A program made the translations under genes and the position numbers. The notes below the pieces were generated by a model, which was not told the origin of the DNA, ran no database searches, and saw nothing but the letters and a program-made list of their open reading frames with translations. A stretch of DNA of 64,000 bases from Bimuria novae-zelandiae CBS 107.79 (taxonomy: Eukaryota; Ascomycota; Dothideomycetes; Pleosporales; Didymosphaeriaceae): the NCBI GenBank assembly GCA_010015655.1, contig ML976726.1, forward strand, positions 62,001-126,000. The letters are read 5' to 3'. This document shows positions 45,700 through 58,100 of the stretch, one piece after another; positions within the stretch are counted from its first letter, which is position 1, and each line of letters begins with the position of its first letter.

Positions 45700-46900
45700 A
45701 GCAGGATGATTATTTCGTATACTTATAGTAATTATAGCTTGGTTCGACCTAGAGCTTATCTAACACGACGTTACTAATGCTTTTCTCCACGCAAAGCTGG
45801 ATAGAGAAATCTACATGAGGATGCCCCGCGGTTACTCGCAAGCAGGCATAGTCCTTTAACTACACAAAGCACTCTACGGACTGCGCATATCTCTACTACT
45901 CTAGTAGAGAGAGTTTACATTAACGCTCCGTGATATGGGTTTCCAAACAGTGCCCCACGAGCCATGCTATTTTATTAAGGATGGTATTATTATCTTCTTT
46001 TATGTAGATAACCTTATTATTACGTACGACGAGTTACAAAAGCAAGCTGCTAAAGCTACTCTAGCAAAGATAAGTACTAAATTTATACTTACTAGTAGTA
46101 ATTAACTATAGTGGTTTCTAGGGGTCGAAATTATTAGAGACCGCCTAAATAGAAAGATCTAGCTTTTATAGACTTTATATATTAACAAAATCTCGCGCTT
46201 TATTATGAAACATAAGATATAGTATAAAATATTTATAATAGTAGTTAAACTACTTCCTTAAACTAGACTTGCTAGCAAGGCTAAAGTTAACTAATATTAG
46301 TAAAAAATAGGATTAATCCTTTACGCTGTAGTAATTACGCGACTAAATATTACCTTTATAAGTTTTTAACTATTATAATTCTTAATAAACCTAAGTAAAG
46401 AGTACTAAGTAGCTACTAACTAAGTTCTCCTCTATCTTGCTAATACTAGATTACTAGGTCTTTAGCTTAGGGGTGTAGATACTTTAGAAGTAGTAAGTAA
46501 CGTATTTTTTACTAATAATACGCTCGACCGCAAGAGCTCGCAAGAATTTATTATTAAGCTATTTAGTAGGCTAATTACCTAGAAAGTAAATAAGTAAAAT
46601 ATAGTTACTATATTAACTATAAAGGCTAAATTACTAGCTCTCTTACAGGTTGCTAAGGAGGCTTTATTTACCTTATAATTACTAAAAGAGCTAAAGATTA
46701 ACCTTAGCAATTCCCTTATTACGATTAATTATAATAATTAGCAAATAATCTGACTTATTACTAAAAAGATTACTAAACTATAGACTAAGCTCTGCCATGT
46801 AGATATTTATAATTACTAGCTAAGACAAAAGATCATATTAGGGACGATTAAGATAAACTATTAACGCTTAGAGGACATAGTTATAGATAGGCTTATAAAG
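45700..46900 (+). pseudogene. Copia family A reverse transcriptase and RNase H relic
   Basis: A weakly mutated patch at about 45770-46040 reads HAKLDREIYMRMPRGYS, KALYGLRISPLL, then FFYVDNLII at about 45995-46020, where the catalytic YVDD is YVDN (GAT AAC). RNase H follows with AKLLALLQVAKEALFTL and LLKELKINLSNS near 46630-46730. Stops occur mostly where Gln or Trp codons are expected. Confidence 0.8.
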
Positions 46901-47102
46901 TCCTTGCTAGCTAATAAGTAGAGTAAGTTTTTAGATAAATTAGGACTTGTAAAGATTATGGATAAGATTATAAATAAAGAGATTACCCTGCTTAAGCTAG
47001 AGTAGAGGATAGAAGCGTTTAAAATTAAACTATAAAAAATAATAGTATTAGATTACTAATAAATAGTTTCTAGCTTAAGAATAAGCCTAAGCTAAGGGGG
47101 TG

Positions 47103-47325
47103 TGTCTAATTATATAGTCCCTTTATTTTAGCAAGGTAGCTAGCGCACCTATACCCTTACTAAAGTCGTATTTTATCCTTGCCTAAGGCGGCTTTTACTC
47201 TTGTATTCTATAATAAAGCAAGGGATATAGAGGCGTCTTAACTCTTAGATACTTAAATAGGAGATAATAACCTTAAATTAAAAAATCATTATTCTATCTT
47301 ATTAAGATTACCCTTTAATCTAACA
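47103..47325 (+). repeat. 3' LTR of Copia family A
   Basis: It begins TGTCTAATTATATAG and ends TCTAACA, followed by ACCTT. Compared with the 5' LTR, CA in the opening motif has become TA. Confidence 0.93.
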
Positions 47326-47929
47326 ACCTTCTATCTTCGTATTTGACCTTGTTTATTCATCTATTATTTAAATTATGCTTAAATATTATGAATTTGTTTA
47401 TAATCGCATATTACCTTTAATACTAATATTCTATTAATACCCATAAGCCATTAATAACATCTTCCTTGTATTACTAGTACTCCTGACCGGGAACAAACTT
47501 TAGCTCCTCTAGGACTAGCTACCCCTTAGGGACTTAACAGGTTATTAGTATTAGAGGCATATAACTCTTTACACGTAAAGTATTTTAACAACAAGTAAAT
47601 ATTAATAGCTATATAGAACTAAAATAATTATAAGTCTTACTTAATATTAAGTTACACAATCTAATCATTAGCCTAATATAAATAAAAAAGAATAGAGTTA
47701 AACTGGCCCTAGTGAAACATTAATTTAGATTAAAAGTTTAGGTACTTATATCTATAACTCAAAGGGTAAGATATTATTGATAAATTTTTAAAGGATTTTA
47801 ACTATAGCCTTTATAATCTTAGATTAAGATAATTAATGTATAAGAAACGGGGCTAAAGTGTTTTTTAAATTAATAAAAACTATATAAGCGACGTTAACCT
47901 GCAAGCTAAAAGCAAACCTATAAAAGCTA

Positions 47930-49500
47930 CTACTTAAAGCTTTTAAAAACTTATAGCGTATCTTTTATAGGGAATAAGCTGACAATCTCCCCTCGCACTA
48001 TATACCTAAAGTAGAACTTTCTATCCCTCTCGTAGAAAAAGATAGCAAGACTCTAGAGATCCCTTATAGCCCTTTATTTAATAATCTTATAAAGAGTTAC
48101 TCGTACTCTAAGGAGAGCTTACTAAATACTTAGATATAGGCTTTATTTAAGTAAGTGAGTCTAGTACCGTCGTCCTAGTATTATTTACTAAAAAATCTAG
48201 TAGAGGACTATACTTTAATATTAATTATCAAGCCCGAAATGTTATTTTAAATTAGGACTAGTATCTTTTACTATTTATTAGTAAGACCCTTTAGTTCCTC
48301 GTAAAGACTAAGTAATTTAATAAATTTAATATAGTTTAAGCCTTTTATAAGCTTTAAATAGTAAAAGTAGAGAAATAGAAAACGGTGTTTAAAACCTAAT
48401 TTAGTTTTCATAAGTAGCTAGTAGCTACTTTTAGCCTAGCTAACGCGCTAAGTATACTCCAGTAGTATATTAATTAGGTACTAAAATATTACTTTAATAA
48501 CTACTACTTAGCGTATATAAATAACGTTTTTATCGTATTTAGTATTAGCTAAAAAGATCACGAAGAGAAAGTACGTACTATAATAAAAAAGTTAAGAGCT
48601 ATAGGACTATATTTAAATATTAATAAATTTAGGTTCTACGTTAAAAAGACTAATTACGTTAAATTTATTATAGAAGTTAATAAGGACGTAAGCATAGACC
48701 TAGTAAAAATTTAAATAATTTAAAACTAAAAGCTACTAACTTTAGTAAAGGGAGTATAGAGCGTTATAGGCTTTATAAACTTTTATTAAAAATTTGTATA
48801 AAACTTCTCCATTATAGTAAGCCCCTTTGTAAAGCTTACTAGTAAAGGAGTATAATCTATCTAGGGATGTGAATAGTAGTAAGTATTTAACTTTTTAAAA
48901 ATAGTATTCTATAGACTCTACGCTAACCTAATTTATCCCTAAATAAGAATTAGTACTAGAAGTAAACGTCTTTAGTGAGTTAATTTAGGGATACTACTCT
49001 TAGTATAATAATAATAGAATTCTACGTTTAGTAGCTTACTTCTTAGTAAAGAATAGCCTGGTTGAATGTAACTACGCTGTCTATAATAAAGAGATACTTA
49101 TAGTTATTAAATATGTAAATAAAAAGAAATATATATATTCAGTAGTAAAACACCTTATGGTCTATACTAATTATAAGAACCTTACGTATTCCGCTACTAA
49201 ATAAAGGTTAGACAAATAATTCGCTTGATAGGTAGATATACTTGGCTATATTAATATAACGTTTATATATAGACTAAGGTTAGTAAACTCTAAGGTAAAA
49301 GCTCTTTTTTAGAGCGATAAAGACTTGCTTAAAGATAAATAAAATAATAAATTAAAGTTAAGGTACTTTATACTTTTTTAAAAGACTACTAAAAGAAATA
49401 TCCTAAAGTCTTTTATCCCCTAAACACTCACTACTATAGAGGAACCTAACTATACTGAAGTAAATACGGACCTAGTATTCGCTTACCTAATACGTCCTAA
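47930..49500 (+). pseudogene. Second gypsy RT/RNase H fragment
   Basis: Read through stops, it shows ADNLPSHYIPKVEL (family: ADKLPPHR...KIEL) near 47970, YINNVFIVF at about 48515-48545 and, in RNase H, NRILRLVAYFLVKNSLVECN then YAVYNKEILIVIKYV near 49010-49115. It ends at 49503 where the Tc1-like element is inserted and resumes after 51220. Confidence 0.8.
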
Positions 49501-49504
49501 GCTA

Positions 49505-49539
49505 CAAAGGGTAATCTCAATAAAGCCGGCCGTCATGTG
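49505..49539 (+). repeat. Left inverted repeat of Tc1-like element
   Basis: Starts CAAAGGGTAATCTCAATAAA; complementary to 51184-51218. Confidence 0.95.
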
Positions 49540-49640
49540 ACTTGCCAAGACGCTAGCGCGTCACTAGCGGAACAGAGTCTCCGAGCCTCTAAGAGCTCTG
49601 TAGAGCGTCAACACCTACACTTCAACCTCACGTTTCGCAC

Positions 49641-51090
49641 TCAATATGGCTTCAAATCCTGCCCAAAAAAAAACTCTCGATTGCTGTCAGAAGCCCAGCT
49701 AGCTGCTATCGTCGTTCTCAGAACATAATGCAACCTCACTTTCCCAGAAATCGCCACTGATTTGGGTATAACTGACCACGCATGTGGTAAGGCATTTCGA
49801 CGCGTCAAAGATGCTGCAAAGGTCGACTCACTGCAGGAATTGCTAGCTGCAACACCTACAGTCAAGCAGTCTCCTCCTGGCAGACCTGTAAAGGTACGCG
49901 ATGGCTCTACGCTGAGCGCAAGACCACGGCATAACATTATCGTATATGGCACCTACCGGGTGCATGACGCTGTCAGAGACCTCTGCGCAGAAGCTAGCAT
50001 CACACTTAGTAAGAATATAGTCTATAACATTGCTAGGGAGCACCGCGACGAGCAGCACCTATACGTAATAACTTATAAAGTATAACCTAAAAAACTAGCG
50101 CTTAGTAGTAATAATAAGAACTAATAACTATAGTACTATGCCTAGCTTAAGGCTAAAAATAACTTACACTTTCTACGCATTATATTTATTTACTATAATA
50201 AGACCTCTAAGTCTATTTGCGAGAGTAATATACGTGGTAGAAAGTAAAGGATTTTAAGATTAATTAGATAAGATAGTAACGTCTACGTACTACTTATAAC
50301 GCTACCTAAATTTAGTTTTATAATCTACGCTACTACTTTAACTAATACTACTTACTCTTATTAACGCCCTTGCGTTATTTAGGCTTAAGATAATAATATA
50401 AGCTATAAAGACCTTATATAACTCGACTCCTATATAAATAATATAGTAAAAGAAGTCCTTAAGGTTAAACGCTCTTACGCGACTATTACTAGCACCTATA
50501 AAAAGTAGTAATTATAAAAAATTAACTATAATATTGCTTATAATAATAGTTAACGCTAAGCTACTAATAAGGCTACTTATAAAAAAGGTGGAGCTCTCCG
50601 CGCAGGTATTAAAAAACTTTTTACTATTAAAAGTTTTTTAAAATAGAGGAGTTTATATGCAAAGGAGGGAAGGGTATAAATAGCATCTAGTACGCAAAGA
50701 ATATACTTAAGAAACACCTATTCCTTTATTACTACGCTATACGCGATAATAACTAAGGCGTAGCTATTTATTTAATTTAAGATAACGTTTACTTATACTT
50801 ACTAGGCCTCTAGTACTGTTAGCTAGAAATTAAAGCTCTAAGAATTAAGTTTGGCCCTTAGCCTCCTAATTCACCCGACTTACACCCAATTGAGCGCTGT
50901 TTTGGGCGTCTAGAAGGTTTTTTGGCAAGTTACGAATGCCTATCAAGTTCCAAGGAGGCCAAAAAGGAGGTCTGGCAAGGTGATAAGATACTCAGGCAGT
51001 ATATGGCCGAAAAGCTTCATCCCACCTACTTTATGCGCGTTGCAGAGCTCTGCGAGGACGCAGGTGGCCAGAACAACTTTACAGCATAAT
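49641..51090 (+). pseudogene. Tc1-like transposase
   Basis: The ATG at about 49644 starts MASNPAQKK, but the nine-A run that follows leaves the frame one base off the continuing sequence LLSEAQLAAIVVL. Next is a TAA where CAA would give Gln. The helix-turn-helix region follows (LTFPEIATDLGITDHACGKA, about 49735-49795) and a GRP-type linker (PPGRPVKVRDGS). The catalytic core at 50060-50870 is RIP-ruined. The C-terminal block is clean again: NSPDLHPIERCFGRLEGFL at about 50868-50925, with the third acidic residue (E) kept, then LHPTYFMRVAELCEDAGGQ and a stop near 51088. The intact enzyme would cut and paste the element at TA. Confidence 0.88.
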
Positions 51091-51183
51091 TAGAACATCT
51101 TATTTGGGTGTATTTGCTCATACTTTAGATGGAATCAAGATGCCCGACTTTTGAAGTTGCTACCCCTGCAGGAATCCCTGCTG

Positions 51184-51218
51184 CACGTGACGGCCGACTT
51201 TATTGAGATTACCCTTTG
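51184..51218 (-). repeat. Right inverted repeat of Tc1-like element
   Basis: Reverse complement starts CAAAGGGTAATCTCAATAAA, as in the left repeat. Confidence 0.95.
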
Positions 51219-51220
51219 TA

Positions 51221-52977
51221 CCTATATTAACCCTTTAAGGAGGTGATAACCCTGCTAAATAACGCGAACTAAACTTTAATACTATATAATATAAGGTAGA
51301 ACACGATAAAGATAGCATGTATAATAAAATAAAGGCTTTTGTTAAGAACAGACTTAGGAAGTTTAAACCTAAGTAGAAGGTATTTATTAGTATTTTAGAA
51401 TATAGTATAGATAACTGAAGTTACCTATACTATAGGTTAAGATAATAAAAATTAAAATTAAAACTCTTATAAATAAAACTAATAGTAGTTACGTATAGTT
51501 CCCTAGCTTTAAAATACTTAAAATAAAAAAATACTTATAAGATTTTTACTTAAGACTACTTCTTCTTAAGGATATCAAGCTAAGTAAGGTACTATATCAA
51601 GAATTGTAATATTTATAAAAGAACTAAACTTTAAAGGAAAGTAAAATAGGACCTGCTAAAACCTATACTACTACCTAAATATGGATAAAAGGATATTACG
51701 ATAGATTTTATTATTATTCTACCTAAAAGTAATAGCTACACGAATATTATAGTAGTTATAAATAAACTTAGTAAGGATTCTAAGTTTATTAGGTTTTTAA
51801 ATTTTAGTATACTTATAATTACGACAGCGTTCCTTTAATACTAGGTAGTAGACTACTTCTTCTATTTCTCTAATATATCTGACCGCGGGGGATAGTTCGT
51901 AAGCGAATTTTAAACTATACTCTATAAATAAGGAGGTATTATTTAAGACTATCTATAGTAAAGCTCTTAGAGACGATCAGGTAAATAGAATAAACAAACT
52001 CTATTATTAAAGCCTGCCTCTAGGTATATTATAACTAATAATAAAATAATTAGATAAAGAAGCGTCTTATAACTTATATAGCTATTAGAAGGCAAAAAAA
52101 CATATATTAATAAAAGTTAGTCTATTTTTCCTATTCTATAGCTAGAATATTAAACTAGTGGAGAACTTTAGGGCACGTATATTAGTCTTAAAACTTGAAA
52201 ATAACGTAAAAAAGGCTCTAAAGATAAAAATAAAGACTTTTAAGAAGGTTCTTAACTTTACCAATGTAAAGGTAATAATAGCCTAATAAGAATAAAAGCG
52301 CCTAGCAAATTGTCAATATAAAACCACTTTAATTTTAAAGGAAGGAGATAAAAACAGCTTAAATATATATACTACTTTTAAAACTAGCGTCTAAGCAAGA
52401 AGCTTAACTAAAAATAAAAAAAGTTTACTATAAGAAAAGCAATAAATTCTTACGTAGTAGAACTAAATATCCTGCAAAATATGCACCTAAGGTTCTACGT
52501 AGATAAGCTAAAGTTAGTCTTATCAAATCCTCTCCCTAGCTAAGCTATGAATAACGCTTAGCCCAAAGCAATTATAATAAAAGTAAGAATAGAAAAATAT
52601 ACTGTAATTAATATATATAAAAAACGCTAGTACTATAAAAGTAAGAGAGTAAAATACCAAGTATAGTAGGAAAACTACTCTTAAAGAACTTAAAAATCTT
52701 ATAAGAACCTTAACTAAGCTACTACGTAAGGCTATTAAAAGAAGTTTATTAAGCTATATTAAAGTTGTAATAAAAAACTTGTAATAGGATTTTACTATAA
52801 TATTTCCTAAATTAGCTTCCATTAGGGCCTAAAGGAGGCTCTACGATGTCTGTCTTACTAAGCTAAAAAACTTAACTAAATAAAGGTGTTTAAAATAAGG
52901 GTAGGGATAATTTTATTAGGAGATAAAATTAAGTGTTAAGTAAGGCTAAAAATTATGCTAAAAAAGAGATAAGGAAT
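51221..52977 (+). pseudogene. Second gypsy integrase and chromodomain fragment
   Basis: Integrase core: DITIDFIIILPKSNSYTNII near 51690-51750 and ISDRGG then FVSEF near 51880-51910, so two catalytic Asp survive here. The chromodomain near 52610-52730 reads YYKSKRVKYQV, then WENYS and SYKNLN. A purine-rich tract follows. Confidence 0.75.
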
Positions 52978-53300
52978 TGTCGTAAATGTAAGACTTAATC
53001 CAGCCTCACGTGAGCTCGCTAAGGTTCGCGACCTTACGTACGACACTTAGATATATAGTAAGCTTCTTAGTTTAATTTTCCTAAGGACAGGCATTACTCA
53101 TTAGCTTACTTTTATTTAATAGTTATAAACCTAGCGCTTTAAGAAATTAAAATAATTCTCCTTATACATTTAGGATACTGGAAGTAGTGCTTTACACTTA
53201 GTTTACTCTAGTTTATTTTTATAATTTTTATGTAAAGATTGCGTTGTTCCTATTAACTTTATCTTAACTTATAGCTATGTCTAATACTATAATCCTATAA
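52978..53300 (+). repeat. Candidate 3' LTR start of second gypsy element
   Basis: TGTCGTAAATG follows a purine-rich tract, and the first 70 bp are little mutated (AATCCAGCCTCACGTGAGCT). The end and the matching 5' LTR were not found. Confidence 0.35.
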
Positions 53301-54470
53301 GGATCTTATTAGCTAACTAACTAAGTATTATAGCCTACTTAGTATAACTAGCTGTAATTATATACACTCTTAAAAGGAGTTTAAAATAAGATTAAACTTA
53401 ATACTAAAGACGTAGTAACTATAATAGCTACTTAGCTAATCTATCCCAAAGTCCTAATAGCTCTAATAAGAATCTAATAAATTTGTTGCTAATCTTAAAC
53501 AACACATAATAATATTTAAATTATTAAGTATATAATACTAACTTGCGATAGTAGAATATCCCGCAAAGTCCTTAAACTAAGCTAGTAAAAGGTTAAAGCT
53601 CTAGAATCTTTAGAACTAGGTTAATTAGATAGTCTTGCTAAATCTTATAGGATCTGTGACAATTACACTAGTCTAGGAGAACTATTTAACCTTATAATTA
53701 CTTATTAGGGTACTTAAGAATAATCTTACCCTAACTTTTATTAGTACCAGGATACTCTTACGTAGCTAATACTAAGCTTATCTTAATAAAGCTAAGTATA
53801 GAAGGCAAAATCCTAAGACTTAGTTTTAGGAATAGTAGACACTCTATCGCTAAGTAACTATTTATAAGATTATAGATTTTATAAAAGGGACTACCGTGCT
53901 TAATTTTTTAAAAGTAGTTAGTTAGAAGATAGCTCCTAAGTAGACTATAAGCTAGTATGCTAATTTTATATAAAATATAACGCTTAAAAAATATCCTTTA
54001 ACTATTAATAAACTTAAAAAGATTTTCTCTACTATGCTATAAACGCGTACTATTTATATAAAAAATTTCGCTATATTTGCGACGCTCAGTAAGTCCTTAA
54101 ATACTAAAAGTTATAGTTTAAACGCTAATAAAAAGTTAGGCAAGGATAGTACGAAGTGCTTATATAAAAAAGTGATTATTATTAGGCTCTAATTTTATAC
54201 TCTAAACTTGGAATAGTTATTATTAAAAAATTAACTATTAGAACTCCGCTAATTACGCTTACTTAGGCTATACGTAAGAAGATTTTAAATTAACTTATCC
54301 TCTCTAAGTTTAGTACGCTTAAAGCTAGAATTAATAAGTTAGATATTAGCTATCTAAGCCTTATAAGTAATTATAAAACTTCTAGTTTACTTTCCTATTT
54401 AAGGAAGGTCGTCGCGGCCCTTATTAACCGAACTTTTATAATTACGTAGGACGAGAATAAGACTTTACAG

Positions 54471-54773
54471 GTGTATAGTATACTCTACTTTAAGTACTAT
54501 ACTCTTTTTAAAAGCACAATTATAGACGGAGGCACTATACTGTATTTTATTAATATTTATAAGCTTTTTATACCAGGTACTTTTAATAAATTAACTTTTA
54601 TTAAGAGTGTTAATACTAGCACACAAGCTCTACCTATTAGTAGAATAGGGTATAGACTTTTTAAGAATATTTTACACGGAGCACGCGGTCCTCACACGGA
54701 GGATATACTACTAAAAGACATCGCCGTTGTAGAGGGGTTCCATGTGAATATCGTTTCAGAATCTCGCCTATAG
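54471..54773 (+). pseudogene. Old Copia protease/pre-integrase fragment (100-codon open stretch)
   Basis: The frame reads IDGGTILYFINIYKLFIPGT, then HGARGPHTEDILLKDIAVVE and GFHVNIVSESRL, which resembles the region just before GAG-pre-integrase in fungal Copia polyproteins. The end of the stretch (54680-54770) is little mutated, which keeps it open. Confidence 0.6.
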
Positions 54774-54966
54774 AAATCTAGGATTTGGTACTTAGGTTTA
54801 GACAATGTAATGTGTATAAGCACGCTATAAAATAATATAGTACTTCCTAAGCTTTATCGCGAGCATAACTTCTTATTCCTTAAATATAAACCATTTACTT
54901 TATATTTTAAGCCTTTAGTGTCGTATCCTACGGAAATTAGCGCTTTTAGTAAAATTGTTAAGGATT

Positions 54967-55139
54967 TGTCAGATAGAATGAGCTGCGGTGAGGTCAGATC
55001 TGTATAATTAAGCAGGGACCACTTGGCTTGGCACACTAGCGAAATGTCCGAAACCAACTAAACACAGTGGAGGACACAGGGAACGAAAAAAGGGACACGA
55101 TCAAGTTGCATCAACATCTACTTATTATATAATCTAATA
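54967..55139 (+). repeat. 5' LTR of Copia family B
   Basis: Begins TGTCAGATAGAATGAGC and ends AATCTAATA. Differs from the 3' LTR at nine positions, all transitions. Confidence 0.95.
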
Positions 55140-55169
55140 ATTAAGAGTCTCACTGCCCCAACCGATACA

Positions 55170-58100
55170 ATATGGCGCAACCCTCAAACCGCGATTCTAC
55201 GGTACACCTAAACACCTCCGCAGACCATAGGGGGTAGAGAACACAACTCCAGGCAAGATGCGTAGTACATAACATTTAGGATAAAGTTAATCTAAATTTA
55301 ACCACGCTATTGACCCCGAAACCGCTACTAATAAGGGCTCTAGTTATTACTGACTACGCGCCAGTCGCGAATATCGAAGTCCTAATAAGACTAACTAAAC
55401 TATTAGCTAGAGGCTAGAAGGCTTTTAAAGAAGACCTTAAATACTACAAGATCCTCTTTAAGCAATATAAGAGCGATTAACATAAATATAAGAAGGAGCA
55501 ATCGAGCCTTTAGCACATCGTTACGTTTATCTAATTAACTGTATTACCGCACCTACTGCGCACATGTTGCCTGCCAGACAAGCCACTATAATAGTGGATT
55601 ACCAATCTGCAGAAGACAATTGGCATGAGCAACCAACTCGAACGAGAATAAGCACGTACCAGATACCGTGCGGCACTTAAGCCAATAAGAAGCCCTTAAC
55701 AATAGAATACTTGGCTAGCTAAGTACGACGAAGCAGCTGCGGAAGTAAAAGCCTTCTAAGTTACTAAGCTATTACAAATTAATATAATTACAAAAGACTT
55801 TATAGATGCCGTAAACAAGGTTGCTCCTATATAGTATACAAATTTTTAAGATAATAGTCGATTCGTAGCTAGCATGGATTGAAAAAAGATAATATAACGC
55901 TTCTAAGAACACATAATAACAAATTATCCCCTTAGATTAGGGAAACACAAAGCATTTGTGTCTAATAATATATTATTTCTCGCTAAAGGTAGTGCACCTA
56001 CCTAGGGCAACGATAGGGACGCCTATTCTGCTAAAAGCGCGTTATTAAAACAAAACCAGGGTAGACCTCGTAATTAACGTACAGCGGGCAGGAAAACCAC
56101 CACGCTTAAACAGCCTGTAGATTCAGAGCCTACTGCTACAAGAGGAGCAAAATGCCCTACATGTGGACAACGCTATAGTATAAGGGACTGCTATTATGTC
56201 AATCCAGATAAGGCTCCTAAATAGTGGAAACTAAACGAGACTGTCAGCGAGCTCATATAATTTAAGCGTAAGAAAGACGCAACGTTCCAGGGGCTAATCT
56301 ATAGACAAAGCAGGACCTAATTAAGAACACTAATTATAAAATAATCGCACACTCTAACGCCTGAGATCCTTAAAGATTAACTAGAGGGCTAGAGAATTGC
56401 TACTACTAAAGTAGCTTTTAACTTAGTAGTAGAAGAGAGAGATGCTACTAACTATTTACTATAAAAGTTATTTATCCTTAACTCAGGATTAACCTACTAT
56501 ATTACTAATAACCCTGATCGCATCTACAGTTTCCGACCACCACTGCCCGGAGACTATATATGGGCCGGAAATTCCAAAGTGTGGATTAGAGGATATGGGT
56601 CTATTGACCTCACTCTAAAGAACAACACTAGAATAATAAAATTAACCTTATAAGATGTGGCTATTTGCCTAGACCTGTTATGTAACTTAGTTTTATTCTA
56701 ACTGTTAAGGCACAAAGGGATGTGGTGGGATATATAAATAGACCTAACCACTCTCTAAGGAGCTAAGAACAGAGCTATTAGAATTGTAACTAAGATGTTT
56801 AGATAGTGGGTGCTAGAATACAATCCGCTACCACCTGCCATATATCACACACACAAGATCACTACAAGAACTAAAAGAGGACCGCAAAAGGCCTCAGCTA
56901 TGCTGTGGTATAAAAGACTAGGATACCTAGGCCTAGCGGCTATTAAACACCTAGTGTAGTAAACTAAAGGGGTGCGTGTTAAAGGCATTATAACTGTGGA
57001 ATGCAACTTATGCGGGAGAGTAAAGTCTAGATGGTAAATAAGCCACGCCCCACGAATAAACGAAGATGGACCTGGAGAGAGGCTTAGCATTAACTTCTAC
57101 ACATACGAGATCTAAGGAGTCACTAAAGAGAAGAGTTAATTGCTAATTACTAATAAGTTTTTAGGCATGCAATAGGACCTCTACTTTATAGATTACTAAA
57201 TAGCAAAGTTAATTATTAAGGCCCTTTTAGTATTTATCTTATTCCTTAAGAACCACTATAACATCTCTGTTAAGACTATTAAAGCAGACAACGAGATCGC
57301 TATAGTTAAACTAGAAGTTAAGAAATAGTTAATAACCCAAGGAATAATTATAGAGCCTTCCGCACTAGATACACAATCACAAAATAGAGGCGCAGAACGC
57401 TCAGGGGGTGTAAACAAGGAGAAAGCTCGCGCCATGCGACTTGATGCCAACCTATCCTAGGAGCTGTGGCCTGAGATTACAAGAGCCGCTGTATACCTCT
57501 ACAATCGAACACCAAACTATGCAAATCATTGGAAAACACCATACGAGATATTCTTCACACGAGTCGCTTTTAGCAATGGGATAGTCACGTTACTACGAAA
57601 ACCTAACATTATACACTTAAAAGCGTACGGCTGCAAGGCATTTGCAATGACTAATAATACTCACCGAGGCAAATTACGCCTATAACGTCTTAACCCGAAG
57701 GCATGGATTGGTTATCTAGTTAGATACCGATTATTAAACATCTACCGAATATGGATACTGTTACTTGGCAAAGTGATAAGTACCCGGGACGTTGTCTTTA
57801 ACGAAGAGTTAGTATTTAACAGGAAAATTAAGGACCTTATAGATAGTCTTATGCACAGCACGCTTCAAGAAATAGTAACGCACGTAAGAACTATTAAGTT
57901 ACTAACTCCTACCTAATAACTATAAATAGACTCCTTTTATAAGGATGAAGCCACTGTAGATTCGTTAAAATAATAAGATAAAGTAGACCCACCAGGCTAC
58001 TATTAAGGAAGGAAGATTAAGGATAGCTACTTAACTCCTCTAACTACACCGCCACCTGTCGCGTTACTTGCATAGTTAATGGCTAGAGACTAAATAAGTC

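Larger units (their letters stand above)
41970..47325 (+). mobile_element. Ty1/Copia LTR retrotransposon (family A), RIP-degraded
   Basis: Complete, 5356 bp, with 223-bp LTRs at 41970-42192 and 47103-47325 and target duplication ACCTT at 41965-41969 and 47326-47330. The primer site right after the 5' LTR is ATTAAGAGTCTTACTGCC. Gag, integrase, RT and RNase H follow in Copia order on the + strand. The same family recurs in opposite orientation at 62119-64000. Confidence 0.93.
41224..47539. repeat. Probable solo LTR, split by a Copia insertion
   Basis: The segment starts TGTTAAG and ends CTTAACA, perfect 7-bp inverted termini of LTR type. After removing the Copia (41970-47325) and one ACCTT, 955 bp remain. 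It interrupts the gag-pol of the second gypsy element and is less RIP-mutated than that host, which fits a later insertion reduced to a solo LTR. Flanking 5-mers (GATTC and GGTTA) do not match, so there is no target-duplication support. Confidence 0.4.
49505..51218 (+). mobile_element. Tc1/mariner-like DNA transposon with intact inverted repeats
   Basis: 1714 bp, inserted at TA (49503-49504 and 51219-51220) inside the gypsy pol. The 35-bp terminal inverted repeats are 49505-49539 and 51184-51218, differing at two positions, both C/T. The transposase on the + strand is inactivated. The ends (to about 50060 and from about 50870) are almost free of RIP, while the core is heavily mutated. Confidence 0.95.
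39950..52977 (+). mobile_element. Second gypsy element with chromodomain, invaded by other elements
   Basis: Gag with a zinc knuckle (YFFYRNTGYRVKQYKL at about 40830-40880) is followed by an interruption (41224-47539). Then come RT and RNase H (about 47930-49500), a Tc1-like insertion (49505-51218), integrase (about 51650-51950, keeping ISDRGGQFVSEF), and a chromodomain (about 52600-52730, RVKYQVxWENYS). The RT box YxDDVxI reads YINNVFIV near 48515-48540, with both Asp lost. A purine-rich tract ends at 52977, where TGTCGTAAATG may begin the 3' LTR. The 5' LTR was not identified. This family differs from the 23.5 kb gypsy element. Confidence 0.75.
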
